The notes under the pieces are model-generated. The model made no database searches and was not told the origin of the DNA. It saw only the letters and a list, made by a program, of their open reading frames with translations. This document shows positions 10,601-20,106 of a stretch of DNA of 64,000 bases, in pieces. A program made the position numbers and the translations under genes. Position 1 is the first letter of the stretch. Every line of letters starts with the position of its first letter. Source of the stretch: Limanda limanda (lineage: Eukaryota > Chordata > Actinopteri > Pleuronectiformes > Pleuronectidae). Location: contig NC_083653.1 in assembly GCF_963576545.1 (NCBI RefSeq), forward strand, positions 12,781,858 through 12,845,857. Direction: 5' to 3'.

Positions 10601-13600
10601 TCTTGATCAGGAAAGGTAAGAAACAAGTTGTAACTAAATAAAAGGAGACATTTTTTTAAAGGAATAGGTGGCTTCCAGCTATAATCCCACAGAGAGAATT
10701 GTTGTAGATTCCATCAACTCGCTTGTAGTGACGCTTGTAGCCTCATTTACTGTTCAATATCTACATATTTATATGTCTGCAGAGGAGATGGTAACAAGCA
10801 CCAGCTTGAGCAGGCAATTCAATGTTTAGAAGTATGTGTTTAAAATGATTAGGCTTTACTTTTACTCAGTTAAACCAATTATTGTGTGTTTGTTTTTTAT
10901 GAAGGATTGAATCAGGAGAACATTTACGCTACTACGAGCTTGTCCTAGAGAAAACAGGAAAATCAAAGAAGATCCACCCTCTTGTGTGTAGCCACCTCTT
11001 TTGCTGTTGCGAATTGGAGTTGGTGAGATCCAACATTTTATAATACCGTTTTTTTCTCATTGTCTTGATGCTTTTATCTTTTTTTTAAGCTTTGATTTGT
11101 ATTAAAAAATACTTGTATCATTGTTTCTCATTTACAGGCATAGTAAGTGAAGCAAGTGTGCAAACTATTTTACAGCAAGAGATTATGTCAAGTTGTAAAC
11201 ATTTAAATCATTGTGTCTGTGTGTGCTCCCTCAGGTTGATGCCATCGAGTTCTACGCAAATAAAGAACAAGACCTGCTACAAAAGATGAGGGATCAGCTG
11301 GAAAAGAAACAACCACTTCCCCTAGGGATGGCCTTTGTGACCTTTAAGACCAATGCCATGGCCAAGTTGTACGTAGCTATTTGTATGTGCATATGTCTGT
11401 ATATTTACAGGTGGGAGAAACATCTGTAATATTTAATGTAACACCTGAGAAATGATGATGTAATCTATGGGAACAGGAATGCAACCATTATTAGCTTTGG
11501 GTTATAGTATTAGTAGTTACTGTATCAGTGATGGATTCATCCAACTCAACCGTGCGACTGTTTCCCTTTTTTCAAATTATGTTTTTTTGAAAATGGAGCA
11601 CGGTGCTGTTGTCAGTGACACTCACATGGCTATCACGACACACAGTATGTTGACTATGATAAGTTGTTTGCTGACCTGGAACCAGCAGAATAATGTGGGC
11701 TGACTGTACTTGTCCTCTGGCCTGTTCAGAACAGTTTTACTGGAAACAGACCACAGGGTACCTGTTAGTGTTGAGAGCTAGTTAATGCGTACCACCAACT
11801 GCTGTTGTGTACTCACAATAGAGTTCTGAAAGACTTCAACGCTGTCAAGTGTCATAAATTCGGCTGCGGAAGGAGTCCCAAGTCTTCATCCAAAAGCGAA
11901 GGTCTGAAAGTGAAGAATTGGACAGCCGAATTAGCATCTTTTGCCAGATCTATCAAGTGGTAAGTCCACACTGACCCCAAATTATGTTCTCCATGGACTC
12001 ATCATTCAGTAAAAAATGATCACGCTACTCTATACGTTACTGTGAATAATTTAATCTGCAAAATAACTGTTAAATATCATCACTCGCATGAGTGTTGTGC
12101 TTTAGAGGAAGAGCAATAGAGAAGAATAAGAGTTGACCCCCTGTTCTATATGTTGTGCTGACTTAAATGTAACTGACCTGTTGCTTGTGTTTCTCCTTCA
12201 GGAAGAATCTGGCAGTTAAGGGTTTCAAATGGTGGGGTAAATTTCTTCTCGTCAATTTGGCTCTCTTTGCCCTGGTCACATTCCTCACGACACCAGCCAT
12301 GATGGTGAACACCTTGGACAGGTTCAACGTGACAGCACCCATTACCAACCTCATGGTGAGACTCACATATGCAGACTCGCATATATTTGTCACAAATTTG
12401 GGTTTAAAGCTGAGAATCTACAGCTTGATATATATTTTTTCCACCTCAGGTTCCCATTTTCAGTCAGTTCTTCCCCACTCTACTGCTGTTGGTGTGTTCC
12501 TCATTGCTTCCTGCCATAGTTTCACATTCTACAGATTTGGAATCACGCTGGAGCAGGTACTACATACACACACACATACACACACACACACGCACATGGC
12601 TCCTTTTGGCTGAAAGGAAAAGTTTTTAATCTAGCTGCTTCTGTCCCCCAGTTCCAGCGAGCAGCTGAGCACGATGCGGAAGCTCTACTTTTTCTTGATC
12701 TTCATGGTGCTCATCCTCCCCTCACTAGGACTCACCAGGTAATTTGTGTTGCCATCAGTTTTATAATACACAGTTCATAGGTAAGCAATTGGTGAGTTTT
12801 TGCAAATGCTTTTTCTTGGTCTTTTCAGTATCGCAGGCTTATTCCAATGGATGTTTCAACGCTTGATCCACGGCGTAGGGACAGTGAGGTTTGCGTAAGT
12901 AAATTTCTCTTTTCTGCTTCTTGCTTTTTAAACTTCATTATTGTAGTTTGTAAAGATAATTCAAGGTTCCTAAATGTTCTCATTCTCTTGAATTCATTTC
13001 ACTCATTGGTTCTGTTTTACTCTTTTATCCATTTGTTTTCCTTTCCTTCCCTCCACCAGGTGTGTGTTCCTGCCGGACCACGCAGTGTTTGTTGTCAACT
13101 ATGTGATCACAGCGGGTTTCATGGGCTCTGCGCTGATTTTGCTGCGGTTGCCAGAGTTACTGCTTTACATCATTCGTTTGGTATTTGCACGCTCTGCAGC
13201 TGAAAGGAAATACGTCACACAGGTAAGTCACAGTATTGTCCATAAGAGGAATGTTATACCTGTTCTCTTAGGTAAAAGGGTATCAATACATAACAATTAC
13301 AAGTTATAGTTGATAACTTATTGTTAATTGTATTATTAATGCTTCTGTTCAGAACAAGCTTTTTTTTATAAGGGCATGTAGGTGCAATGTTTGTGTCAAG
13401 TATTTTTAAGGAAAATTTAAACGAGAATGCAATATTTCTCTGCAATTTTTCTACATTTGAATTTCTCTTACAGAGCCAGGCCTACGAATCTGATTATGGA
13501 GCCATGTATGGCTGGACCCTCTGTGTGTTCACCATTTGCGTGGCTTACAGTTTAATTTGTCCCATAATTACGCCTTGTGGTGAGTAGTAAGGTCAGCTCT

Positions 13601-15003
13601 ACACAAACATCCACCTGTTCACACTCAATTCACATCATTCTCTTGATTACTACATTAGACTTTACTAAACACCTCGCTGTCCCTTTTTCACTGTTATCAT
13701 TTCCATGTTGTGGTTCTTAATGGTTGCGTGTGGGTGTGCGTGTGTGACTCCACCAGGTCTTCTATTCGTGGTGATAAGGCACTTTGTGGACAAACACAAC
13801 CTGTACTTTGCCTACCTTCCCAACTCCCTTGATAGCCATGTCCACGTGGCAGCTATCGATATGGTCTTGGTGGCACCCATCATCGGCCTGATGTGGCTAT
13901 ACTTCTACTTTTTCGACACAGCAGGTGAGAAACAAAGATGCGCTTAACCTGAAAGAGTTAACCTCAGCACATTCACTAATGGTAGTTAAGCAAAAGTGGT
14001 GAACTCCATTTATAAATGTTAAAACCTTGATGTTAAAATATAAAACAAAAGCAAAACAAGTGGACGTTGCATGTTGTATTTCTTCATTAATTTACAGAAT
14101 CTTTGCTATATTGCTTCAGCTTGTTTCTGAAAACAAAAGGTCATTCTTCCTCCATTCATTTTTATCAAATGTAACCCAAAAATCTGTCGGATGATCCAGT
14201 ATCACTCAATAATTCTTTAAGAGAACTGTGGACTAAATATATGTTATTATAATGTGCTGATGTGACATGCAGCTTCATTATGAGATAAATCCTCAAGTCA
14301 GTATTTCTAAATGCCTGTGTGGTGTTTCTAGGTTTCTTGAGCTCCATAGCAATGTTCACCCTGGTGTTTCTATCGATCGTTGTCGTCGTCTGCATCACAC
14401 ACAAGTTCTTTGGCAGTTTCAAATACCTCAGCCCACAAAACTATAAGGTGAGTTTTTGCTTGTGAGTGCATATGTCAGACACAAATTCACCATTCCTCAG
14501 ACAGAGACAGTCTTCATATTGTTTGTGTTCATGCAGGTGAAAGAAGAGGACAAGGAGGAGGTAGCTGAGGAAGAACAAGAGGTACTATACTTGCCCTATA
14601 ACAAATTCCACAGCATGAATAAATATATAACTTTAACTTTTCTCAAACAATATCCACATTAAAAAAATAATGTTGCAATATTGCATCAAAAACCTCAGGG
14701 GAAATAAAATAAAACACAAAAGTAAGTATTGAGAAACACAGCTCTGTTTTTTCAGTACTTTGTATTGTATAATTACAGGTCTACCTTCCCAGAGTGCTTT
14801 ATCCTGAAGCACCTGTCTGCGTCATGATTCAGGAGTCTATTGAAGCTATAAGATCCAGTCCAATGATGGAAAACATGTCTTTAGAGATCATGATTCATGA
14901 CATTTTTGAAGGTGCAGACAACAACCTGACTATCAGAACCAGTCCATTGTTCACTAATTCAGTGCGTTTCACTGATACAGACAAATTACTCTCAGAGACA
15001 TGA
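7668..15003 (+). CDS. tmem63a: TMEM63A-like (CSC1-like protein 1) channel, diverged copy 1
   Basis: Predicted osmo/mechanosensitive cation channel of the TMEM63/OSCA/CSC1 family, multi-pass, in plasma or lysosomal membrane. Coding exons: 7668-7832, 8019-8098, 8190-8250, 8398-8435, 8543-8685, 9026-9077, 9727-9835, 10312-10382, 10535-10615, 10905-11022, 11235-11368, 11822-11959, 12202-12355, 12450-12556, 12652-12738, 12829-12894, 13060-13222, 13474-13579, 13757-13924, 14332-14447, 14537-14581, 14779-15003. All phases join without a stop, giving 808 aa (human TMEM63A about 807). Order: N-terminal TM part (about 40-230), cytosolic RRM-like part (about 240-400; GMAFVTF near 331), then the 7-TM core (about 410-715; FLTTP, FNVT, VNYVI). 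Diverged from copy 2: the conserved GMELLRL of TM6 reads ALILLRL, and the C-terminal YGA motif is absent. Donors of exons 2 and 5 in this list are GTCAGT. The start is chosen by homology with copy 2. Confidence 0.88.
9935..10155. repeat. Interspersed repeat in intron of tmem63a copy 1
   Basis: Bounded by ATTACCTCTGCC...AGGTTATGT and CCTTGGCAGAGGTATACACT, the ends of a very common vertebrate interspersed repeat. A second copy lies at 20785-21005, in an intron of the other gene but at a different place, so these are separate insertions. Confidence 0.6.
12563..12592. repeat. (CA)n microsatellite in intron
   Basis: Short imperfect CA run just after the exon ending at 12556. It corresponds in position and orientation to the much longer run at 23421-23502 in the second gene, so it predates the duplication. 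Confidence 0.9.
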
Positions 15004-15230
15004 TCCCTACGCCTCCTGATTGTAAAAAGTGTAGAGGAAAAATCATGTCTTTGATAAGGCAAGAGAACATGTATTTGTATTAGTATTTCAGGCTTTTTGT
15101 AAAAACGTGTTAGAATGTTTAAGCTATATTATTTGTATTGTAACTTTATTTTCTCTTGAATGTGTTTGCAACTTTATTGTATCCTATATGTACAAGAAAT
15201 AAACCCTGAAAGCAAAACTTTAAGTGTTGG
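15004..15230 (+). terminator. 3' UTR and polyadenylation signal of tmem63a copy 1
   Basis: AATAAA at 15198-15203 lies 195 bp past the stop. The block AGAGAACA...TTTGTATTAGTATTTCAGGC (15062-15095) and AATAAACCCT match the 3' UTR of the minus-strand copy. There the same blocks are spread over about 1.3 kb, so one copy gained or lost about 1 kb. Confidence 0.7.
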
Positions 15231-15431
15231 GAGGTTGATTGCTTAGATATTTTTGTATCTTTTCTTAAAAAAGAGGAACTGAACCATTCAGACTCCTTCT
15301 TGTAAAGTTTTTGCATCTTTTTTAAATGTGCATTTTTAGGGGTTTGGAACTGTGATATTAGAACCAGGTAAGGTCCGTGCCAATCAATTCCAGGAATGGA
15401 ATAAGCAAATCTCTAGTTTTACAGTAGAATC

Positions 15432-15497
15432 CGTTTATTGTGATCATGTTTGTTCTGCGCAAAAATGATTACTATAAGCAGTTGATCGCAATAAACG
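15432..15497. repeat. Imperfect inverted repeat
   Basis: CGTTTATTGTGATCA at 15432-15446 pairs with TGATCGCAATAAACG at 15483-15497, 14 of 15 positions. It may be the end of a small DNA element; no target duplication was identified. Confidence 0.55.
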
Positions 15498-15539
15498 AAT
15501 AGCCTCTGTACGATAGTCCCAGAACTTGAGGGAAAGGCA

Positions 15540-15675
15540 ACATTGCCCACACACACGTTTGTACAGCTATCTTAGTGAGGACAGATTGGCATAATGCATT
15601 CCCTTGGCCCTTACCCTAACCATAACCCGATTCTAACCCTAACCCTAAAACCAAGTCTTAACCCCCAAACAGTAC
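15540..15675. repeat. Dispersed repeat with telomere-like CCCTAA units
   Basis: CACACACGTTTGTACAGCTATCTTAGTGAGGAC is followed by degenerate CCCTAACC units at 15609-15650. The same unit in inverse order occurs at 35100-35265, so this is a dispersed repeat and not a fused chromosome end. Confidence 0.6.
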
Positions 15676-15680
15676 ATCAA

Positions 15681-15957
15681 CCCTTTGATACACAAGCTAT
15701 GCAAACCCCACAACATGGGTCAGAAATGACCCGTATTGACCTACAATGTTATTCATGAACGGAGTGTTTCTTTGATATATTTTTGGAAATCAATTTATTT
15801 CATCATTTAATATTCAAAGTATTCATTAAATATCTTGTATTTGATTGCGACAAATCATTATTTTCATTTTATCTTTCTCCATTTATGAACTAAATATTTT
15901 TTGTATTTTTACATCAAGTTTACACATGGGTCAAGAATGACCCAGTTATGCAAGTGT
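15681..15957. mobile_element. piggyBac-type element end, second copy (decayed)
   Basis: Starts with the same CCCTTTGATACACAAGCTAT as the element at 2377. It carries two of the GGGTCA...TGACCC palindromes (15717, 15937) and runs to GTTATGCAAGTGTGA. The flank is TCAA instead of TTAA. The opposite end was not found. Confidence 0.65.
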
Positions 15958-16204
15958 GATAAAAAAAAGACATACTGTTATTATGATTTTGTTAAAAAAT
16001 ATTATTTTAGCAATGATTTACACATTTAATATTTTAAATGTTTATTTGTCACTTTGTCTAACTTACACATAACATACACCATACAACCGATAAAACTGAT
16101 GTTGAACTGTAGTGAACTGTGGTGAATGTATTTAATGAATGAATAAATAAAAGAAAAGAAAACTGATTAAATAAACTCATATGAGTGCACTGCAAATTGC
16201 GATC

Positions 16205-16345
16205 TCAGTGCATACATGGCTCACAAATGACTATCACATGTTTGTGCTCCTTGCACACAGGGCTGATGCAATTGGAACCCTAGCTGCTGGCTTTTCGGTC
16301 TTTGGCAGCTGGGAAGATCTTTCACATCTTCCTCTTCACATGGCC
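16205..16345 (-). pseudogene. piggyBac transposase C-terminal remnant
   Basis: The minus strand reads AAKDRKASS, a stop, then CISPVCKEH and ICEPC before the final stop at 16205. The spacing of Cys and His with KDRK before it resembles the cysteine-rich C-terminus of piggyBac transposases. It lies inward from the element end at 15681, where a transposase 3' end should be. The in-frame stop and lack of upstream sequence show it is dead. Judged from memory of the family. Confidence 0.5.
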
Positions 16346-16444
16346 CTCCTGTCTGATGTCCTCCTGTGGCTGGGTGGTAGCAGCGTTTATTTTTCTTAAC
16401 CCACATCTTCCCATTGCCTCTGTAATATGCATACAAAACTATGA

Positions 16445-16819
16445 CTCTGCCATTAAAAAGCGTCATACAAACCTACAACTTTTCTGCCGTTAAAAAGCAG
16501 CATAAAAAACGGACACGTTTTCTGCCGTTAAAAAGCGGCATGAAAACGGACAACTTTTCTGCCGTTAAAAAGCGGCATGAATACGGACACGTTTTCTGCC
16601 GTTAAAAAGCGGCATGAAAACGGACAACTTTTCTGCCGTTAAAAAGCGGCATGAATACGGACACGTTTTCTGCCGTTAAAAAGCGGCATTAAAACCGACA
16701 ACTTTTCTGCCGTTAAAAAGCGGCATGAAAAGGGACAACTTTTCTGCCGTTAAAAAGCGGCATGAAAATGGACGACTTTTCTGCCGTTAAAAAGCGGCAT
16801 TAAAACGGACAACTTTTCT
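16445..16819. repeat. 37-bp minisatellite, ten units
   Basis: Units start at about 16445, 16483, 16521, 16558, 16595, 16632, 16669, 16706, 16743 and 16780. Each holds TGCCGTTAAAAAGCGGCA, which can form a 5-bp stem. In the first seven units two versions tend to alternate (ending GGACAACTT or GGACACGTT), a higher-order pattern. The first unit is the most diverged. Confidence 0.95.
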
Positions 16820-17317
16820 CTCATCTACAATGTCTCTCCCTAATTTATGGGAGTATTGTTATGCTGCCCAACTAAAAACTACAGTTATTTTGTGCCAAAG
16901 GCAAAGGGAGAGGAGAAAATAATAACTCTATTTTTGTAGTGCTTTTCAATACAAGTAACATAGTTCTTTCCAACAAACAATATGAAATAATTATCATAAA
17001 GATACAAATAATAAAAGACATTGATATCATACGAGATAGGCTTTTTTTAAATACAAATTTGTCTTAAAAAGATATATTAAAACATGTTTTATTTTTTTGT
17101 TAATCTGTTTCAACTTTTTTTTAAAATTCAACTTAATTGAAGTACTTTTGGTTCTATTTATCACTACATTCCTACATCAATCTGTACTTTTTCAAAAATA
17201 GAGAAAAAATAAATTAAATTATAATCACTTTGTCACAACGATGATAAAGTTCAACCAAAAAGAACACATGCATGTGACTGGGGTGTAATGTTTCTAAGTG
17301 TCTTCTTAATTTGTTGG
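16820..17317. other. AT-rich intergenic, no gene seen
   Basis: AT-rich sequence between the minisatellite and the hAT element, without a supported feature. Confidence 0.45.
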
Positions 17318-17325
17318 GTCTCATG

Positions 17326-18228
17326 TAGGGCTGAACGATTTGGGAAGATAATCTAATTGCGATTTTTTTCCCCCCAATATTGCGATTGCGATTTAATATG
17401 CGATTTGATCCTCTTTTTTCCCCCAAAAAACGTAATGAATGATTTAAATATGATCAACACAATATTAGATACATTACACATAGTGTAAAATATTCTTTAA
17501 AATTATAGGTGTCTTACTGCTCCCAAGTCAGTAACATTTCACACAACTGAAACATATAATTTGCCTCTACTATACTTGGAAAAATCAAAGTAAATAAAGC
17601 TATAAATAAAAAACTGCGAAATGCACAGGCCACAGAGTCAAACAGTACAACTGCATGTATGAACAGTTTCCTGAAGCTAATGAAATGGTCCCACTCCTCA
17701 GACTTTGGTTTTTAACCCTTTCGAACACAAGTCACGTAACAGACCGAGTGTGTGTGGAGCCACAACACAGCAGACATGAGGCGGTGTAAAGACCTCGAGC
17801 GTCCCATTCATGTCCGGGTGGTCGTGCAGCGGTACGGAGGCGCCAGGCCTCAGCAGGAACCCCACCCCCCCCCCCATGCTGAACACCTCCGTCTCGCAGA
17901 TGTGCGTGTCAGGGGACCGGGGGGCTCTGGAGCCCCGCCGCCCGGCTTGTTTTTTTCCGGGGAGCGATTTTAAGGTCCCCCGCCCACACCGCGCTCACCA
18001 GCGAGATGAGCTCGCTCTATGTTTGCGCCACGTAGGTGACGCAGGCCTGCTTCGCTATCTTAGGGATCAGCGGAGTTTTGTTGTCCTGCGGCATTCTGGC
18101 TGCGGGTGAGGACGGCGGCCTGGTGCCCTACTCTCGTTCGAACGTTATAAACGCGCACGTTGCGATTAGGAAATCGCGTTTTATCATATTGCGATTTTAT
18201 CGCAAATGCAATTAATCGTTCAGACCTA
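17326..18228. mobile_element. hAT-type non-autonomous element with captured gene fragment
   Basis: Left end TAGGGCTGAACGATT and right end AATCGTTCAGACCTA are terminal inverted repeats with one mismatch. They are flanked by 8-bp target duplications GTCTCATG (17318-17325) and GTCTCATA (18229-18236), 7 of 8 matching, as hAT transposases produce. The outer parts are AT-rich with GCGATT motifs. The inner part (about 17740-18130) is GC-rich and derives from a host gene (separate entry). No transposase is present. Confidence 0.8.
17785..18094 (-). pseudogene. ado: Fragment of ado (2-aminoethanethiol dioxygenase) inside the hAT element
   Basis: ADO oxidises cysteamine and N-terminal cysteines and uses a three-His iron site. 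On the minus strand, ATG at 18094 opens MPQDN...IPKIAKQACVTYVAQ, a stop, then SELISLVSA and LKIAPRKK. After a frameshift it continues THICETEVFSMG and, past a G run at about 17864-17875 that shifts it again, FLLRPGASVPLHDHPDMNG. This follows the N-terminal half of vertebrate ADO in order, including the HDHP iron ligands. It stops near residue 120 of about 250-270. The stop codon and shifts make it a non-functional relic. Real ado is a single-exon gene, so lack of introns does not distinguish DNA capture from retrocopy. It has no poly-A tail or target duplication of its own, which favours capture by the transposon. Confidence 0.75.
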
Positions 18229-18289
18229 GTCTCATAATGTCACCTGCCAGAGTTTTCAGACCTAAATATACACTAGTCTCTCCTCATGT

Positions 18290-18511
18290 CCTCTTTCATC
18301 ACTGTGAACACAAGAGCAAGACAGGCTTCATCGTACTTTATTTTTAACTTGGTTGGCAGTTTGACTTTTTCTTTTTAAAATTTGAAATTTAAAAAAAAAA
18401 ATTAAATTAAATTTTTTTTTGAAATTTCGAGCATGCCTTGCATCCGGCGGGCCGAGCTGGACCCCCTGGCGGGCCGTATCCGGCCCGCGTGCCGTATGTT
18501 TGACACCCCTG
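18290..18511. mobile_element. Fragment of hAT repeat ending in TTTGACACCCCTG
   Basis: The end GTTTGACACCCCTG (18498-18511), preceded by CCGGCCCGCGTGCCGTA, is the reverse complement of the well-known CAGGGGTGTCAAAC end of a hAT/Charlie-like repeat. The other boundary is uncertain. Confidence 0.6.
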
Positions 18512-18757
18512 ATCTAAACCTTAATTTATCATTCACCTTACACAACGGGATTGTTATGCAGCAATTTAAGTGATGGGCCCAGACTTTTTTCAGATTTTAC
18601 AGTTACCCCAATACTTCGTAAACAAGATTTTGAAAAAGGAGATGCGGAACCTAATGAAACCAGAGGGTAAGCTAATCAACTGCAGCTCAACAGAGCCCCC
18701 AAATGACAAGAGGCAGTGAGAACGGTACAGTTGCTCCTGTTTTTTCAAGAAAGATTA

Positions 18758-18776
18758 AAAAAAAAAAAAAAAAAAA
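18758..18776. repeat. Poly-A run
   Basis: A run of A at the inferred 3' edge of the minus-strand gene's UTR. Confidence 0.9.
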
Positions 18777-18779
18777 GTT

Positions 18780-20106
18780 TATTGTTTTAAGGGTTTATTT
18801 ATTTGTTAAAATGCACAAAGCTGCAAACACATGGCTCCATTGTACATTAAAAAGAAAAAAAATATTGACCTTTTCAAAAACATTCATTCATTCATCATAC
18901 AGCATTTTCTTTTTATCTTGAACCCCAATGAAAATAACACCTCTAACCATGGCAATATATAGCTTAAATATTCTAACACTTGTGGGTAAAAAATGCCTGA
19001 AATACTGATACAAATATTTGTTCTCTTGTCTTACTAAGGAAAAAATTTAGCTATTGTTACTACACAGAAACAGAGATACAAAAAGTGCATTATCAATTAG
19101 GCTAAAATGATTCCCTTGGCAGGCGATGTCATCATGTAGCATCAAAAAAGGCACTAAGGAGAAATGTGGAGACACACAGAGAGCTCCTCTTTGGCATCAG
19201 CGGCAGTAGCTTGATAATCTAGTTGATTGCGTTTTTCGCCTCTTACAATTCATGTGCAATGAAATCAATTTATGTGCCTTTCCCCACAAACATTATGGCT
19301 TGATGAAATGGCAGGTTTTGGTTAAACATTCCTTGGTGACTTGGTCCTTATCAGAGAGAGATCTCGTACAGAAACATACAACATGTAGCCGTGTTTTGTG
19401 ACTGACAAGATTAAGAGCGAGTAGGTTTCACGTTGGACTCTTGTGGATTGGGACAGTGCTGTGGCCTCATTTATAACTATTGCATATGCATAAAGTGGGC
19501 TCTCTAAAGATGGGTATAAAGAAACTTGACGGGAAAATGTGTGCACTTGTGCGCAAACTCCGACCCATATTTACAAACATTTTGGGGACAGGAAAGTGGT
19601 GATGCATACGTAATGTGGTTAATTGATGCCAGATCATCGATCCACTTTATCATAAACGTTGAAACAAGCAGCGTTATTTCTGCTGTTAAAACATAACTGT
19701 TTCATAAGAACCTTCAATTATAAAAGACATGAGTCAACCAAGAGCAAATTACATTCAGATACCATTAAATAGCACAACCAAGCAATTAGCAGTTTAAAAA
19801 ATCTTCTAACCTTCTGCATGTATCACCAAGACATGACATTACTTTTCATATAGCGCTGCAGTGAACATGACTGTGCTGCCAGGCCCACAGAGTCACTTAG
19901 AAATACATAAACTGCATTCACCTTTAAACTTCCATTCCCAAATCATTTCCCAGGGTGGATCCCCAGTGCACTGATTGTCGTGATCAATTTTCACGATGTG
20001 AAGTAATCCCCCTGTAAATATATGACTACTGCTGTGACACTTGTGCGTAATGCTGCACCATGGATGCAATGATAGAGGCCTATATGCAAATGAAAAGATA
20101 TTATAA
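18780..20106 (-). terminator. 3' UTR and polyadenylation site of tmem63a copy 2
   Basis: On the minus strand AATAAATAAACCC lies at about 18802-18790. Blocks at 18930-19030 match the short 3' UTR of copy 1 (15050-15130) in the sense orientation of each gene. This implies a 3' UTR of about 1.3 kb. Nothing else is recognised in it, apart from an ATGCAAAT at about 20086. Confidence 0.6.

Noticed and set aside
7668..15003. tmem63a copy 1 as a pseudogene
   Set aside because: Its protein is strongly diverged, but all 22 exons are open with usable splice sites and consistent phases, and a polyadenylation signal is present. A dead gene would be expected to have gathered stops.
15600..15670. Telomere-like CCCTAA units as a chromosome end or fusion point
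   Set aside because: The units are short and degenerate, and belong to a dispersed repeat also present inverted at 35100-35265.
16445..16819. 37-bp repeats as a CRISPR array
   Set aside because: Units abut directly without unique spacers, and the surrounding DNA is vertebrate.
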